The notes beneath the pieces were generated by a model, which saw nothing but the letters and a program-made list of their open reading frames with translations, ran no database searches and was not told the origin of the DNA. From assembly GCF_000149955.1 (NCBI RefSeq), contig NC_031000.1, positions 1,767,398-1,831,397 of the forward strand: a DNA stretch of 64,000 nucleotides, read 5' to 3'. A program made the position numbers and the translations under genes. This stretch comes from Fusarium oxysporum f. sp. lycopersici 4287 (taxonomy: Eukaryota > Ascomycota > Sordariomycetes > Hypocreales > Nectriaceae). Within the stretch, counting starts at the first letter, position 1, and the number at the start of each line of letters is the position of its first letter. Shown here in pieces: positions 32,814 to 43,528 of this stretch.

Positions 32814-34272
32814 TCACCTATTGTCAGAGCCAAGAGGAATAGATATAGAATGATACAAGATTTGCTGAGATGTTGAGAATAAGACATCGCTGCCAAGGAT
32901 CAACCCCACCTTAGTGTCCCATGTGATATTTTGCTTCGCAACAGTTGTCGTAGCTATTGAAACATGACAGACTTGATGAACCAACGTGATGGGCACAATA
33001 ATCTTGATCCAACCAGAGGGAACAGAGATTGATCCGGGCTTATGTCGATAGAACGACTTGAACCTTCGAAAAGGCTGTTGTGGCAGGATGATTTGTTCAA
33101 TCTCGTCGGCAATAAATTAGCATAAGATTCTACTATTAGAAGATCAACCTACCAAGTCAACAACTACTTGATCAACTACCATGTCATAATTATCAATCCA
33201 TTGAAATTCAAGCAGTGGTGTATTTGGCACTTCTCGTAGACTTTCGAAGTTGATTCGGTGAGTTACTTCTTGTAATAGTTGCTGAACGGCGTCTGAGATA
33301 CCGAATACCTTGTAGACTAAGGGGAAGCTCTTTGGGAGCGCAAACATGTCTAAATCATCGACGGGGTTTGCAGAAGCCCTTTGATCATCTCCGGCTGGCT
33401 CGGGCTGACATTTGATAACAGAAAGAGCAGTATAGGGGGCTTTCGCTGGCAGCGAGAGTACTGTTGGTATTGGCCGTCCACGCTCAAGAACACAGATAAA
33501 TTTAGCATAATCATCCTCGTCGAGGACTTCCGTACACAGAGCAGCGCAAATATCCCCAAAGCTATTTTTAATCAGTCAATGAGTGATCGAACTTCTCATC
33601 ACAGCGACATCTCACCTTTGCTGAGGATGTCGATACTTGAGAATAAATGCCGGTGCGAGGGGCAATGACGCTTGTGTTTCAGGGTGTGTGCAACTAAAAG
33701 CCGGGAAACAGGAATCGAACGCTCCTGTCTCTTTGGTATAGTGCGTAAGAAACGACGGCCCAATACGTGCTACGACGCAATAAGAGAACTGAACCAGGAC
33801 AGGTAATCCGATACGTACAATATAAAAGAGTCCCTTCAAAGACGCGATGACGTGGTCCTCGAAGGTACACTGGTTCCATGGCTTGGACCATGGCACGCAA
33901 GGAAGACATGTACTTCTGTATCGTCAGTTCGGTTGCAGCACTGATCTGCATCTTGAACCTTTGGTAAGCCTCTTGCTTTCTCCCCAGATGCCAATCAACA
34001 CAACAAGATGCGATTGTTAAGAAGTTCCGCAGATCTTGCTTCGTGATTCTGTTTTCCAATATGTCCCTTGTCTTTTGGAGTACATTCCCTGCTGTACTGT
34101 AACCGTGAAGGTCACGGGCCTGTTGCCACTGAGTCTCATTCTGGGGAATTGACTCGCGGAGCTTTGCCAGGATGTCTTTGCTTCGGCTGTACAGGGTCTT
34201 GGGCTGGCTCGTTGCAACCTGGAACTGACCGTAGGATCCTTGTTCTGGCCGAATTGGAGGCTGTCCGCTCAT
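32814..34272 (-). CDS. Hypothetical protein, about 434 aa, four exons
   Basis: Exons 33819-34272, 33616-33769, 33153-33561 and 32814-33101 (minus strand) join in frame, with introns of 49 to 54 bases; a GTACGT donor and a TATGCTAATT branch site are clear. Exon 1 is helical and soluble (QTKRDILENRITKQDLRNFL-like; HLGRKQEAYQRFKMQISAAT). Exons 2-3 have a mixed fold (EDDYAKFICVLERGRPIPTV; FPLVYKVFGISDAVQQLLQE). Exon 4 is beta-rich (KIIVPITLVHQVCHVSIATT). No family recognised. Good open frames continue past the stop in a shifted frame (32708-32830), so the gene may be longer with a missed splice, or broken by a frameshift near 32820. It lies inside the block flanked by the 56-bp inverted repeats. 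Confidence 0.6.
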
Positions 34273-35252
34273 ACTCGGATGGTTGGTCTCATGTTATTCT
34301 CACTCCCATACAGAAGAAATTGGCGCATATTCGCAAGAGCGGGGGGATAAGCGGTGAGGTTCCCCGCGTAGGTTCTATTGGTCGGCTTCTCCGGCACGCT
34401 TTACCCAGACGAGGACTCAACAGAAATTCGGAACGCTTTTAGAATAGCGTCAGGTAAGGAGCCAATGGCAGGTATCACAGGATGACCTTGAAAATGAGGC
34501 TGGCCAACACCAAAACTCATCACATTCTCCTCGGACAAGCATATCCTTGCCCGATATCACATTGCATGAGACTCAATTTGGCGCCTTGGACGATAGCAAG
34601 CTGTGCATTGTCAAAGGGGGTACAATGGCACTTTTGTCAGGACCGTGCTGTAGCGCTTCTGAGGCATTACTTATTATTGGACCTGATAACAATTTCCGAG
34701 ACCGGGCCATGTCCCGAAACAGGTATCAACAGACAATGTGTCCTAAAATGATTAGCGTAGGACAAATCCGATGAGGTTTGTTATCTCCATTTTCCGTGGA
34801 GACACAAACTGAGTCGCAGTGCAGGCAGTAGTGTACCTGATTCACACGCTGTAATGTTGCACCAAAATAATGGCGTTTGTGTGTGGCAGTAATGGTTGCG
34901 ATACCTGAAGCACCAAGAAGTTGAGGCGGCCACTGTTGTTTGCATTTGACACCAATTCCTCTTGATGGTTCCCGCCACAACGGATCGTCGGTTGGCATCC
35001 CTTCCCAGTATTCTGTGCACTACCGAGCCAACACTTGCTCCCAGTTTCAACTGCTTATTGTTGTCAAACAGCCTTCGGGATATTACGTAGGTTGACAGTA
35101 GTGTGTCATTGAAATTATCTAACAGCCATGTCTCCGCGAGACTTCACGTTCCGTAACTCGTACGGATTCTCACCTTGCTCGCCAGATTGATATCGAACCC
35201 CGCCGACCACCTTATATCCAGTTGGGAGAACATTCAGACTTCCAGCATCGAC
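34273..35252. other. Intergenic, no gene supported
   Basis: A frame at 34547-34774 (HETQFGALDDSKLCIVKGG) has coding character but no start or recognisable family. Otherwise nothing supported. Confidence 0.3.
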
Positions 35253-36360
35253 ATGTATTCTTTTTCAGGTTTTAAGCTGGCCATCGTGGCGGCGATCCTC
35301 GTTTTGACATTCTTTATTGGGCCTTATGATGTTCTGTCAAGACCACCAACTGCTACATCTCCGGAGTGAAACACTCTTCCTCTACCAACTGTTGCCATCA
35401 TAGGTACCGGAGGGACTGCTTTAGGAAAGGGGAACTCTCCAACCGATACCTCGCATTACGTATCCGGCGCTCATAATATCCACGATGTAGTTGTACCTAT
35501 TCTGCCAGATCTGGACGGAATCGCCCATATTATCACAGAAGAAGTTCTTTCTATCGATAGCATCGACATTGGCACAAAGCAACTGATCATCATTCGTCAT
35601 ACTGTGATGAAATAGCTTCGACAGCCACATATATCTGGAGTGGTTCTCGTTCTCGGATCCAGCAAGTTAACCTTCGTGGCTGGGTTCTTGGAGCATACAA
35701 TAGCGCTTGACGATTTCAACAAGTCTGTTTGTCTGACTGCTGCTCTGAAGCCAATCTTGGCGCGCGGCGCAGAAGGGCTTGGTAGCATACTGTCGGCTAC
35801 AAGGGTGCCAGTCGCATCTCAGGACAACCAGATTCTCATCATCTTTAATGATCTCATCACGCTTGCCAGGCGCAGCTACTAACAAAGCAACGTGCTATTT
35901 TCAGGGGTCAGGTCACTCTTGGGGAAAATTGTTGACTTGGGACCCGAGAGGATACACAGGCCAAGCGACAGCCCCAAGACGTTACAAGTTCGACGAGGAC
36001 CAGGTGTATAAGAAGGCTAAGACTGAGTCTAAGTACTTCCCTTCTACGAGCGAACAGAGTGACTTCGATATCGCTGTGAAGGACGTGGTCAAAGGGGCGG
36101 TTTTGGGGGTCGAGGATGGATATTGGCCTGAGCCGTTGGTGAAAGGCCTCGGAACACTGATGAATGGGTCGGATGTTATTGTGGCTGCAGTCTCCTATGG
36201 TTTCTCCTACAATATAAAACACAGGATAGATGGAGTAGTACAAGCAGGTGACTGGACTGATCGCGATCGTATGATGCTAATCCCGCCATTTCTACTGGCC
36301 TCAATTATGAGCAGGGAAGAGATACCGGATTTCATCGCGACGCCTTACAAGGAAGTCTAA
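35253..36360 (+). pseudogene. Secreted L-asparaginase, dead copy
   Basis: The ATG at 35253 starts a signal-peptide-like segment (FKLAIVAAILVLTFFIG). The same frame continues through a TGA (35367-35369) into VAIIGTGGTALGKGNSPTDT, matching the N-terminal catalytic-Thr loop of type II L-asparaginases (GGTIAG...STDTT), then IDSIDIG. A TAG at 35613-35615 follows. Next comes the region where the active-site THGTDTLEETAFFLD motif should be; here it reads LGSSKLTFVAGFLEH, so the second catalytic Thr and the Asp are gone, and GAMRP reads AALKP. From about 35890 similarity continues in another frame (AVLGVEDGYWPEPLVKGL; FLLASIMSREEIPDFIATP),the C-terminal domain. Two stops, one frameshift and lost catalytic residues make it non-functional. 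The intact enzyme hydrolyses asparagine to aspartate and ammonia. Confidence 0.7.
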
Positions 36361-37070
36361 CTAGAAATAGTGCTTGATTCCGCAATTTGTAACCCGGACG
36401 TATATTGAACCCACCAACTACTTTGCTACTTCCAGACATGCTTATCCTCTCGACTATGGCTCGTATCTTGCCTTCGCTGTTGAGAGATGGCTGAAATATT
36501 AATGACCTCTCTGGCCTTGCCATCTGTCGTTGTACACATCTGGCAGGTGACCTTATTGGTACTGTAATGATCTTGGACTTGTCATGGTCTTGAATGGCCG
36601 CCACACGACGCAACTAGATGCATCTGGCTAATGTCTCTCATAACAATGTCTTTAAGCGGTGAAACCTATTTATTCTGGAGCCTAGAAAACAGGATCGAAA
36701 CGTCACTTCTAAGTGGCAGCTGCTCATACGAGACTGGGAACCGCTATGACACGTCATGAAGAGCTGCATATTGGATGACCAGTGCTCACCTCAATAACGA
36801 CTGCAGGATGGTTAACACTAGCTAATACAATATACAATTCCACTGGTACATTAAAATTCAGCTATAAATTATCTTTGTTCCGCGCAATCCAGCGCAACTC
36901 CCATCTCCATCTTCATCCCTCTCCACGACGTCCGTTACCCCAAGCAAATTGTTATGCACACTCTTTAGACCAAAGGTTACACTATCTAGATGCTTATCAA
37001 CGGAGCAACTTGAAAGAAGCCATAAATACTTTTATTTCCTAACCATTGTCTCCTTTTAAACTGCGCGACA
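36361..37070. other. Intergenic, no gene supported
   Basis: Only short frames. A CTATAAAT box at about 36862 and a pyrimidine-rich leader precede the small ORF at 37071. Confidence 0.3.
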
Positions 37071-37235
37071 ATGCTATCAAACGCCAACACTAAAATGGAT
37101 CCTGAGAGGCCAGACATCTCTAACAGCGCTCGCGGCGTTTGCTCCCATCATGCTGTTCACAACTGTCTGGAATTGGCTACTGGAGCAAATGGGACTTTCA
37201 TATACTGCCAAAACAACCAATGCGGCTACTTATAA
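37071..37235 (+). CDS. Small Cys-containing ORF, 54 aa
   Basis: An ATG frame of 55 codons including the stop. Four cysteines with His between them (CSHHAVHNC and YCQNNQC, separated by 14 residues) give a pattern that could bind zinc or form disulfides. The hydrophilic N-terminus has no signal peptide, which argues against a secreted protein. A TATA-like box and C/T-rich leader lie about 200 bases upstream. It could also be the first exon of a longer gene, because GTAAGT occurs five bases after the stop. Support is weak. Confidence 0.28.
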   Translation: MLSNANTKMDPERPDISNSARGVCSHHAVHNCLELATGANGTFIYCQNNQCGYL

Positions 37236-38432
37236 GACATCGTAAGTTGCCGTCTACAACTAGACACACAAAGGATACGGTTGACCATCAAGAGTGCGCA
37301 GAGGTGTAATACGTATCATACAGTACTGTTGCTGCTCAGTTTCACAATACTAATCAGCAATTACTACGGCAATCGAGACTCACATATTCAGGAGGTCTTG
37401 GGACACAAATGGCAAGCCCTCATACCAATTGAATAGCCAACGTACCTTATCGAATACGAGGCTGCACTATGGGTACAAGGTTCACCTCTCCGTCATTAGC
37501 TCTTAGACAGTACCTCGAAATGCGACGTCTCAGTATGCAGACCAGTCACGTGGCCGTGTTGTCTCGTCACAGTGATATCTAGTTCCCTTTGCATGACGGA
37601 GCACCTGTCACTAACGCCTTACTTTGGCGGAAAGCCGCATCTTGATCTTACAGGTCAGTGAGATGAAGCGATGGTTGGGGGAAACAGGGATTTCCGATGG
37701 CCTAGACTGGTTTTCGAGGCGAAACAAGGCGGTGTCTTTCAAGAATCGTGATAGTTAAGTACCAACCAAATGCAAACTTTTAGTTTCAAGATTGTTTGTG
37801 TATTTGATTGTACTGAGCCTGTCGAAGATGCGGGTGACAGAGGGATGGGGATTAATGTCTAAGTTGTGAGCTAGATGTGTTATTTGCAGTTGAGACTTGT
37901 GGCTGAGAGCTCAAATCAGCACAGAGAACTTAGAGTATGGACTATAGGTAGAGTTCCAGGATGACAGAATTGAGCTGGGTGCTCAAGAAATAATTACCCA
38001 TACGGCTATATTAAATGTGGCGCTATCAGTTTCGGGACCTTAAAATAGTCTTGCGCCAGACAGCTCTCCTTGAAGGGATTCTCTCAGTTACCCTGAGTCT
38101 ACAAAGTGGCCAAGTGCAGTAACCTTAAAGACAAGTGATCCAAGGATCGCGTTGATAGCTTAGTAGTGGGATTACTGGGGAAGGAGCTCTACTCTATAGC
38201 TACAGGGGGCTAAAATGCAAACCTCAGACCTCGAACAAACCGCGAGACTGCTCGATACTGACTCTTCACTATATCTCTGACACTGAAAGTTCCTTCTATT
38301 TCATACAAAGATCTTGAAAAACAGTCCAGAATAGTTTCATAAGGACGTTAAACTTCCTTCACTAGTGAGGCTGAACCATACGATCGCTTGGAGATCTCTT
38401 ATAGTGACGCAGTTGAGCTTTAGTAGGCGTCC
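37236..38432. other. Intergenic, no gene supported
   Basis: Contains the right copy of the inverted repeat (37877-37932). No coding frame of note. Confidence 0.35.
37877..37932 (-). repeat. Right copy of the 56-bp inverted repeat
   Basis: Reverse-complement partner of 31620-31675, three mismatches in 56 bases. Confidence 0.9.
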
Positions 38433-39614
38433 TCAAGCCCTTTCCAAACTCCAGCCAGCTTCATCGAGTAATAGCCTGACCTGATCGACATCTGAAGCAA
38501 GCACCTCTTCGGCATCGAGACCGGCAACGTTTGATAGAAGTTCCAATACCTTTTTCCGACGCACCGTGATATCAACCATGGACTCCCATTCAGCAAAGAA
38601 GCTTTCAACCATTTCCGGGGTCCAAGTTAGAGGATCCCCAACCAGGTGCTCTTCATGACCGAAGTGGGCATAATACGCCAGTTTCTCCATTGTATCTCTC
38701 ATGATGTTGATTCGGTTTTCCTTCGCCTGCACCTCGTACTGAAGTTCTCTCGTCTCTGCCTTTTTGTCTTTCAGCTCTTTCTTCAGCTTTCCTTCTCTGT
38801 AGGTTGCAGCATCAGAGACCTGCTTCAGTCGATTGAGGTCTTTGGTTACTATTGAGAGCTGTACTCTCTGTTCCTCAAACAGTTTGTCCGCCGCTTTTCT
38901 GTCTTCTTCTGCCTCCAATCTCCGCTCAACTTCTTCGTTCCTTTCCGCCTCAACTTTCTGCAGTTGTTTAGACTGATTATGTAATTTACTGCCCATCATA
39001 TGCTTCTCTCTTTCATCAGCTTCTATTTTGCAGTAAACGTCTTTGAGTTGCGATAGAGCTTCTTCGATTCCCTTGGCTATTGAGTCATTCATGCGCTTCT
39101 GGGCAGATACGAGCTCCATGAAGTACTGTTGGAACTTGTCGGTAATGTCAAAATGTTCATCGATCGATATATGGTCCTCTGAAAGTTTTGAAAGATCTGG
39201 ATGAGAATTTCTTCGATGGCGGGCGGCAATGCGCTTTTCGGCCTTGACATACAACCCCAGAAATGTCTCATGAGATGTACTTTTGGGCAATGTTGAGTTC
39301 GCCATTTGGTCGTCGGAGGTTTTGGTCAAACAAGCTTGCGTAATATAATCCAACAGAGCTTGCAGGTTTTCCTCCAATCTATGTAAGGTCCTGTAGTCAA
39401 GTTCTTTTCTGTGACTTTCCGTAGAACTCGCATCTATCCGAGGATTGCAAGTTCGTCGCCTCGTTGCCACAAAGCCACAAAAAGAAGAATGTATACCGAG
39501 CAACGGCGCTTTATTATTGCTAAAAAAAGCAGAATAACTATGACTTGTTGGCCTAGTTCGAGTATACGTGCTTACAATCACTGAGAAGCGTGATCTTCGG
39601 AATTTAGCTATCAT
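38433..39614 (-). CDS. Coiled-coil protein, 393 aa
   Basis: Single uninterrupted ORF with an ATG at 39614. The first 55 residues are rich in Arg, Ser and Thr with few acidic residues (KFRRSRFSVIVSTYTRTRP), compatible with a mitochondrial presequence, although this is only inference. Residues of about 155-320 form a long charged coiled coil (KQLQKVEAERNEEVERRLEA; KKELKDKKAETRELQYEVQA). The C-terminal 70 residues are globular and helical (MVESFFAEWESMVDITVRRK). No named family recognised; many structural proteins share this layout. Confidence 0.7.
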   Translation of the reverse strand: MIAKFRRSRFSVIVSTYTRTRPTSHSYSAFFSNNKAPLLGIHSSFCGFVATRRRTCNPRIDASSTESHRKELDYRTLHRLEENLQALLDYITQACLTKTSDDQMANSTLPKSTSHETFLGLYVKAEKRIAARHRRNSHPDLSKLSEDHISIDEHFDITDKFQQYFMELVSAQKRMNDSIAKGIEEALSQLKDVYCKIEADEREKHMMGSKLHNQSKQLQKVEAERNEEVERRLEAEEDRKAADKLFEEQRVQLSIVTKDLNRLKQVSDAATYREGKLKKELKDKKAETRELQYEVQAKENRINIMRDTMEKLAYYAHFGHEEHLVGDPLTWTPEMVESFFAEWESMVDITVRRKKVLELLSNVAGLDAEEVLASDVDQVRLLLDEAGWSLERA

Positions 39615-40938
39615 GTGGCGTTGACTGTCCTATTATTGTATACTTCTGCAGTAGGACCTATGTTGACATCTTGGACGGGGCGGTGGGGTTCTGAGACCAA
39701 CTGGCTGTTCTTTGTGTACAATGATCCAGGGTCATGAAGCGCCACTTTTCAACCCCCCTCCCCCCCCCCCCCGGCAACCATTACTGCTAATAATCCAGAG
39801 CTCAGCTCATATAATGAGGCTGTAATCTTTGCTTCGCTAGGCGCGCGGAACAACGGGTAGTGCCCCGTCTCTTGTAAGATCTAACGGGGCTCGCACGTCC
39901 TCTGTTGGTCGATAGTACACAAGTCCAAAGCCTGGCGGTAGTAGCCTAGGCGATGTTGGAAAACATGTGACGTGAAGATCTGATGTTTCACGGTGAATGC
40001 CGGTTCCCGAGTACACATGCTCTAACACCGCGAGGGGTAATAGCTTTGACCCTTATGCACCTTGGGCAATGCCATCAGTAAGATTGTGTGATTTGAAGCT
40101 AATGCGAAATCCTTGACCTTTTCTCAGTATGCACATGACGGCTAATGAATCAATACGTGTAGTCCGAGTCAAAGATCTACAATTCGTATCTCTTGCTTGA
40201 TGACCCACCTTTTGAGTATTTCAGCTTTGGCGCATTCAACACGCTTACCAACCACAAGGATTATGAGTGTCAGCTTCTGGCCGCGGCCGGCGGGATGTCG
40301 TTCCGGGCGTACACCGGTGTTCTGGTTTCGATGGTCTTCTACCTTTACAGGGTTTTTAATGTTAATAAATTGCCCCATCTTGTTACCTTCACCATTCCCA
40401 AGTACAAGTACATGAAACATCTCAAGTCAGGGTTTTGAGCAACTGTGTCTATGTCAGAGCGCCTCATGTCCTGGGTGCGTCTTGATATGAGCCAGTTTCA
40501 TGCGTCATGTACTTCTACCCCAACCTCCAGCAGGTAAGAAGGTCATGGCAGTCCTAGCAGCCGGTGTACCTTGACACTCCATAGCTAGTTATCCGCAAGG
40601 GACGCCAGAAGACCTTATGGAGAAGAATGGGTACCTCAGTAAGGCTTTGTGATCTGAGCCGTTGAGAAAGGAGAAGTGAGTTCTGTTCACATTCAGACCA
40701 CCATGGAAGCTTTTTGGGTAGAAGCTTGTATTATAAAAGGAAAATCTTGTCCTCATCACCTGTCTTTGCGGCTTGAAACTTACCTTGTAGGCAGTAATCG
40801 ACTATATAGTTCGCATTCAGACGAAGCCAAGTGCAAACAACACTAACAAGACAAGCGACGGAAGGACGTGATAACTATAATTTAATTTAAAGAGCCTTTA
40901 ATTCCTTTAGAGGTCCTATGGTTATTATATAAGTATGG
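39615..40938. other. Intergenic, no gene supported
   Basis: C-rich tract at about 39757-39775. An 81-codon plus-strand frame (40193-40438; DDPPFEYFSFGAFNTL) looks partly coding but starts with TTG and has no partner exon. AT-rich at 40860-40950. Confidence 0.3.
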
Positions 40939-42179
40939 TTAAATAAACGTTCTTGTAACAGGTGACCTTGAAGGCGTATGGGGTTGGGCCTTGACGAAAA
41001 GAGAGAAACGCCCACCAACACTATCATGGTAAAGCTTATGGAATTTATCCAGGTCACCCCCATTGCCATATACTCTTTCCGAATAATTTCCAATCCCAAT
41101 CTTAGCTCCTTGTAAAGCAGACTCGATGAGTGGCATAGGTCTGAATATGAAGGTGACGTCGGGTCCTTCCTGAAACATTGCTTCTCTCAAGCCTTGCTGC
41201 GACTTGAAGATGTGCTTTGCATAAGGCTTAAGGATCAGCAATTTTATGTCAACGTCGACCATTTTGTCTTGGAGCTTGTTGAAATCGTCATAAAAGTCTT
41301 GCAAGCAAAATGATATTCGACTGATAAAGTCAAGTTCAGTACTACCCAGAGTTTGACTGTTATCCATATCTGCCGAAGCTAACAGCAGAGAGAAGAACTG
41401 GCGTAGATCGCCACCAATCCAGTTACCTTGACTTGGGTTTCTCGAGTCAAGGTAATGTGCAAATATGACGGTTTTGAGTTGTTTATGCTTTTCGAAGCAG
41501 CGTTTTAAACGATCTGGGTCTATCTCCATCGGTTGCTCAATACCAAGGATATGTTCGAATTCGAAGTGCTCCAACGAGGGCCATATCAACTGAGATGGAA
41601 GGTCAAGAGACATAGCGCGGACCATGAGTTTCTTGAGGCAAGTGAACCTGCTCATAACCGAGACAAGATCCTGTGGCTTCTCCTCCCCTTTGACAGAAAT
41701 GAAGATTTCTTGGATCGCTGGAAGTACTTGAGTTATTCCTGGTCCGGGCTCTGATATATCGGTCAGGATACAGTCAGATACTAATATAATGTCTCCATTT
41801 CCACCTGTGTCAGGTGTACGGTGTTGGGCGAAATTGCCACTTTTCCAGCTTGTTGCCAGGCGTGCAAGTACCGAGCCCGGAGCAAATAGATCATACGTCC
41901 TGGGGTAAATCTTCAAGACCTTAACATGATCAGTCACGTTTTTGTGTTCGTGATTTTCGAGTAGCTTCTGGATACCATCCTCGTCTATCGACAGTTGGTG
42001 GAATAGAGATGGTGTCACACATGAGGAGAGTCTTTTGTTGATAAGAGCGACATGTTTGAGATCCTGAGTGTCGAGGAACTCAAAGACCCGGTCCCATATT
42101 TCCTGTCAGTTTCCCAATTAGAAAGAAAGTCGGATATCCTATAAGAAAGAACATTGCTCACATTAGCCAATGCTTCCAT
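40939..42179 (-). CDS. F-box domain protein, 393 aa
   Basis: A tiny first exon (42162-42179, encoding MEALAN) and a long second exon (40939-42102) join across a 59-base GTGAGC...CTGACAG intron. The join creates a typical F-box: ALAN then EIWDRVFEFLDTQDLKHVAL and INKRLSS, at residues 2-34. F-box proteins bind Skp1 and present substrates to SCF ubiquitin ligases. The rest is leucine-rich and irregular (HVKVLKIYPRTYDLF; LKKLMVRAMSLDLPSQLIWP; LEHFEFEHILG), as in fungal F-box proteins with degenerate leucine-rich repeats. Substrate unknown. The frame is intact. Splicing of the first exon is the key inference. Confidence 0.72.
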
Positions 42180-42997
42180 GGCTCTCAGGAAGCTAGTGGG
42201 TAATATTTGGGAAGATCTGATCTGGCGACACTATCCATGGCGGCGCCATATCTTCCCTAGCTGTCTTTAATATGTAAATTATTCCTTGCATCTTGGATCA
42301 TGGAATGCCCTCTACACCGCCTTCTGTCGAGGCATGACCATGAGCTTTCGAAGTGATTGAATGTACTTGTGTACCGCACCGCAATCACCTTAAGGAAAAG
42401 CCATCCATTGCACAGATACTAGGATTATTAATATCTACCTGGTCCATGACATAATATCCTTACCACTTATTCAATATTGTTGATCAACAGCCGAAACCAG
42501 TCAGTGGAGTGCTGAATGCGTCACTATAGTAATGAGGCTTAAGGCGGCCGCATTGCTGACCTGAATACGAAGACGGCAGGTCTCTGCGGATGCTCCGTGT
42601 GCACTAATGAAGAGTACTTCGAATGCCTATCCCTGTAAGCATCCAGTAGGATGGCCCCTTAATCTTCATCTTGAAACGAACCAGCTGCAAGGCTCCATAG
42701 TCTTTGTTTCCTCGACCATGAACTCTTGTACTTGCGAGGCCTTCGCCAGGCGACCAGAACATTCTAGGATTGAAGCCTTCGACGGTATCTAGTTGCGCGC
42801 TAGGTTTTAGTATCTGGCCTCAAAGTTCACCGCCCGTTTGACCACAGCAGTGCAATGACAGCTAGAACCTTGGCGACTTACTGTATTCCTAATTTCCATA
42901 TTTATAGCCCAAGAGCTCCGGCACCATTCACGTTCCCCAAACATATTAAGTTGTTCAACCAAGTTGCCCATTTCAATACGATCAATATTCAACAAAA
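42180..42997. other. Intergenic between divergent genes
   Basis: No coding region supported. Presumably contains the promoters of the F-box gene (left) and the gene at 42998 (right). Confidence 0.35.
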
Positions 42998-43528
42998 ATG
43001 GCCCACATTTATTCCGCGGTCTTTGTTCAGAAGCCCGATCCTTCAGAACCAGTTCATGAATCCGGCGGCAACTCTAGCCCCAGAGGGGACCCCACCGAGT
43101 CCTTTGGCAAAGACTATCCTTCAAATCATGGCCAGCAAGAGCACTGCGGCACCGCAGATACTTCGACTTCGGACAATCGCAATGTTCCTGGCTTAGACTC
43201 TGCCATGGGCCATCTGAATGATGCTGTTCAAAACATCATCAGAAGTGCCAGGGAAGCTACCGATGGACTACGTTTCGGTAACCAACCCAGCACAGGATTG
43301 GACCGCGATAATGGGGCCACATCGATTATCAACCCTGAGGCGCATGGAGATGCCACGCAAATCAATGGATCAGTATACACAAGTAATACCAGCAACACCC
43401 AACGGATTTTCAAACGGAATATCATCACATACAAGCCTAAAAAGATCGGGAGTAGCATCCAGGTCAATGTAAGAGTTGCCGTCAGGAAGAGGAAGAGGAA
43501 AAGACAGAAAAAGAAAGGTCATATCTAG
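42998..43528 (+). CDS. Disordered hypothetical protein with a basic C-terminus
   Basis: ATG in a good context (ACAAAAATGG), 176 codons. The first 150 residues are low in hydrophobics and rich in Gly, Ser, Asn, Asp and Thr (ESGGNSSPRGDPTES; DTSTSDNRNVPGLDSA), so it is probably intrinsically disordered. One amphipathic helix is likely (LNDAVQNIIRSAREATDGL). The end is strongly basic (RKRKRKRQKKKG), like a nuclear signal. A CAG-GTCAATGTAAG junction before that tail could be a donor, so the basic end may be intronic. Confidence 0.45.
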   Translation: MAHIYSAVFVQKPDPSEPVHESGGNSSPRGDPTESFGKDYPSNHGQQEHCGTADTSTSDNRNVPGLDSAMGHLNDAVQNIIRSAREATDGLRFGNQPSTGLDRDNGATSIINPEAHGDATQINGSVYTSNTSNTQRIFKRNIITYKPKKIGSSIQVNVRVAVRKRKRKRQKKKGHI

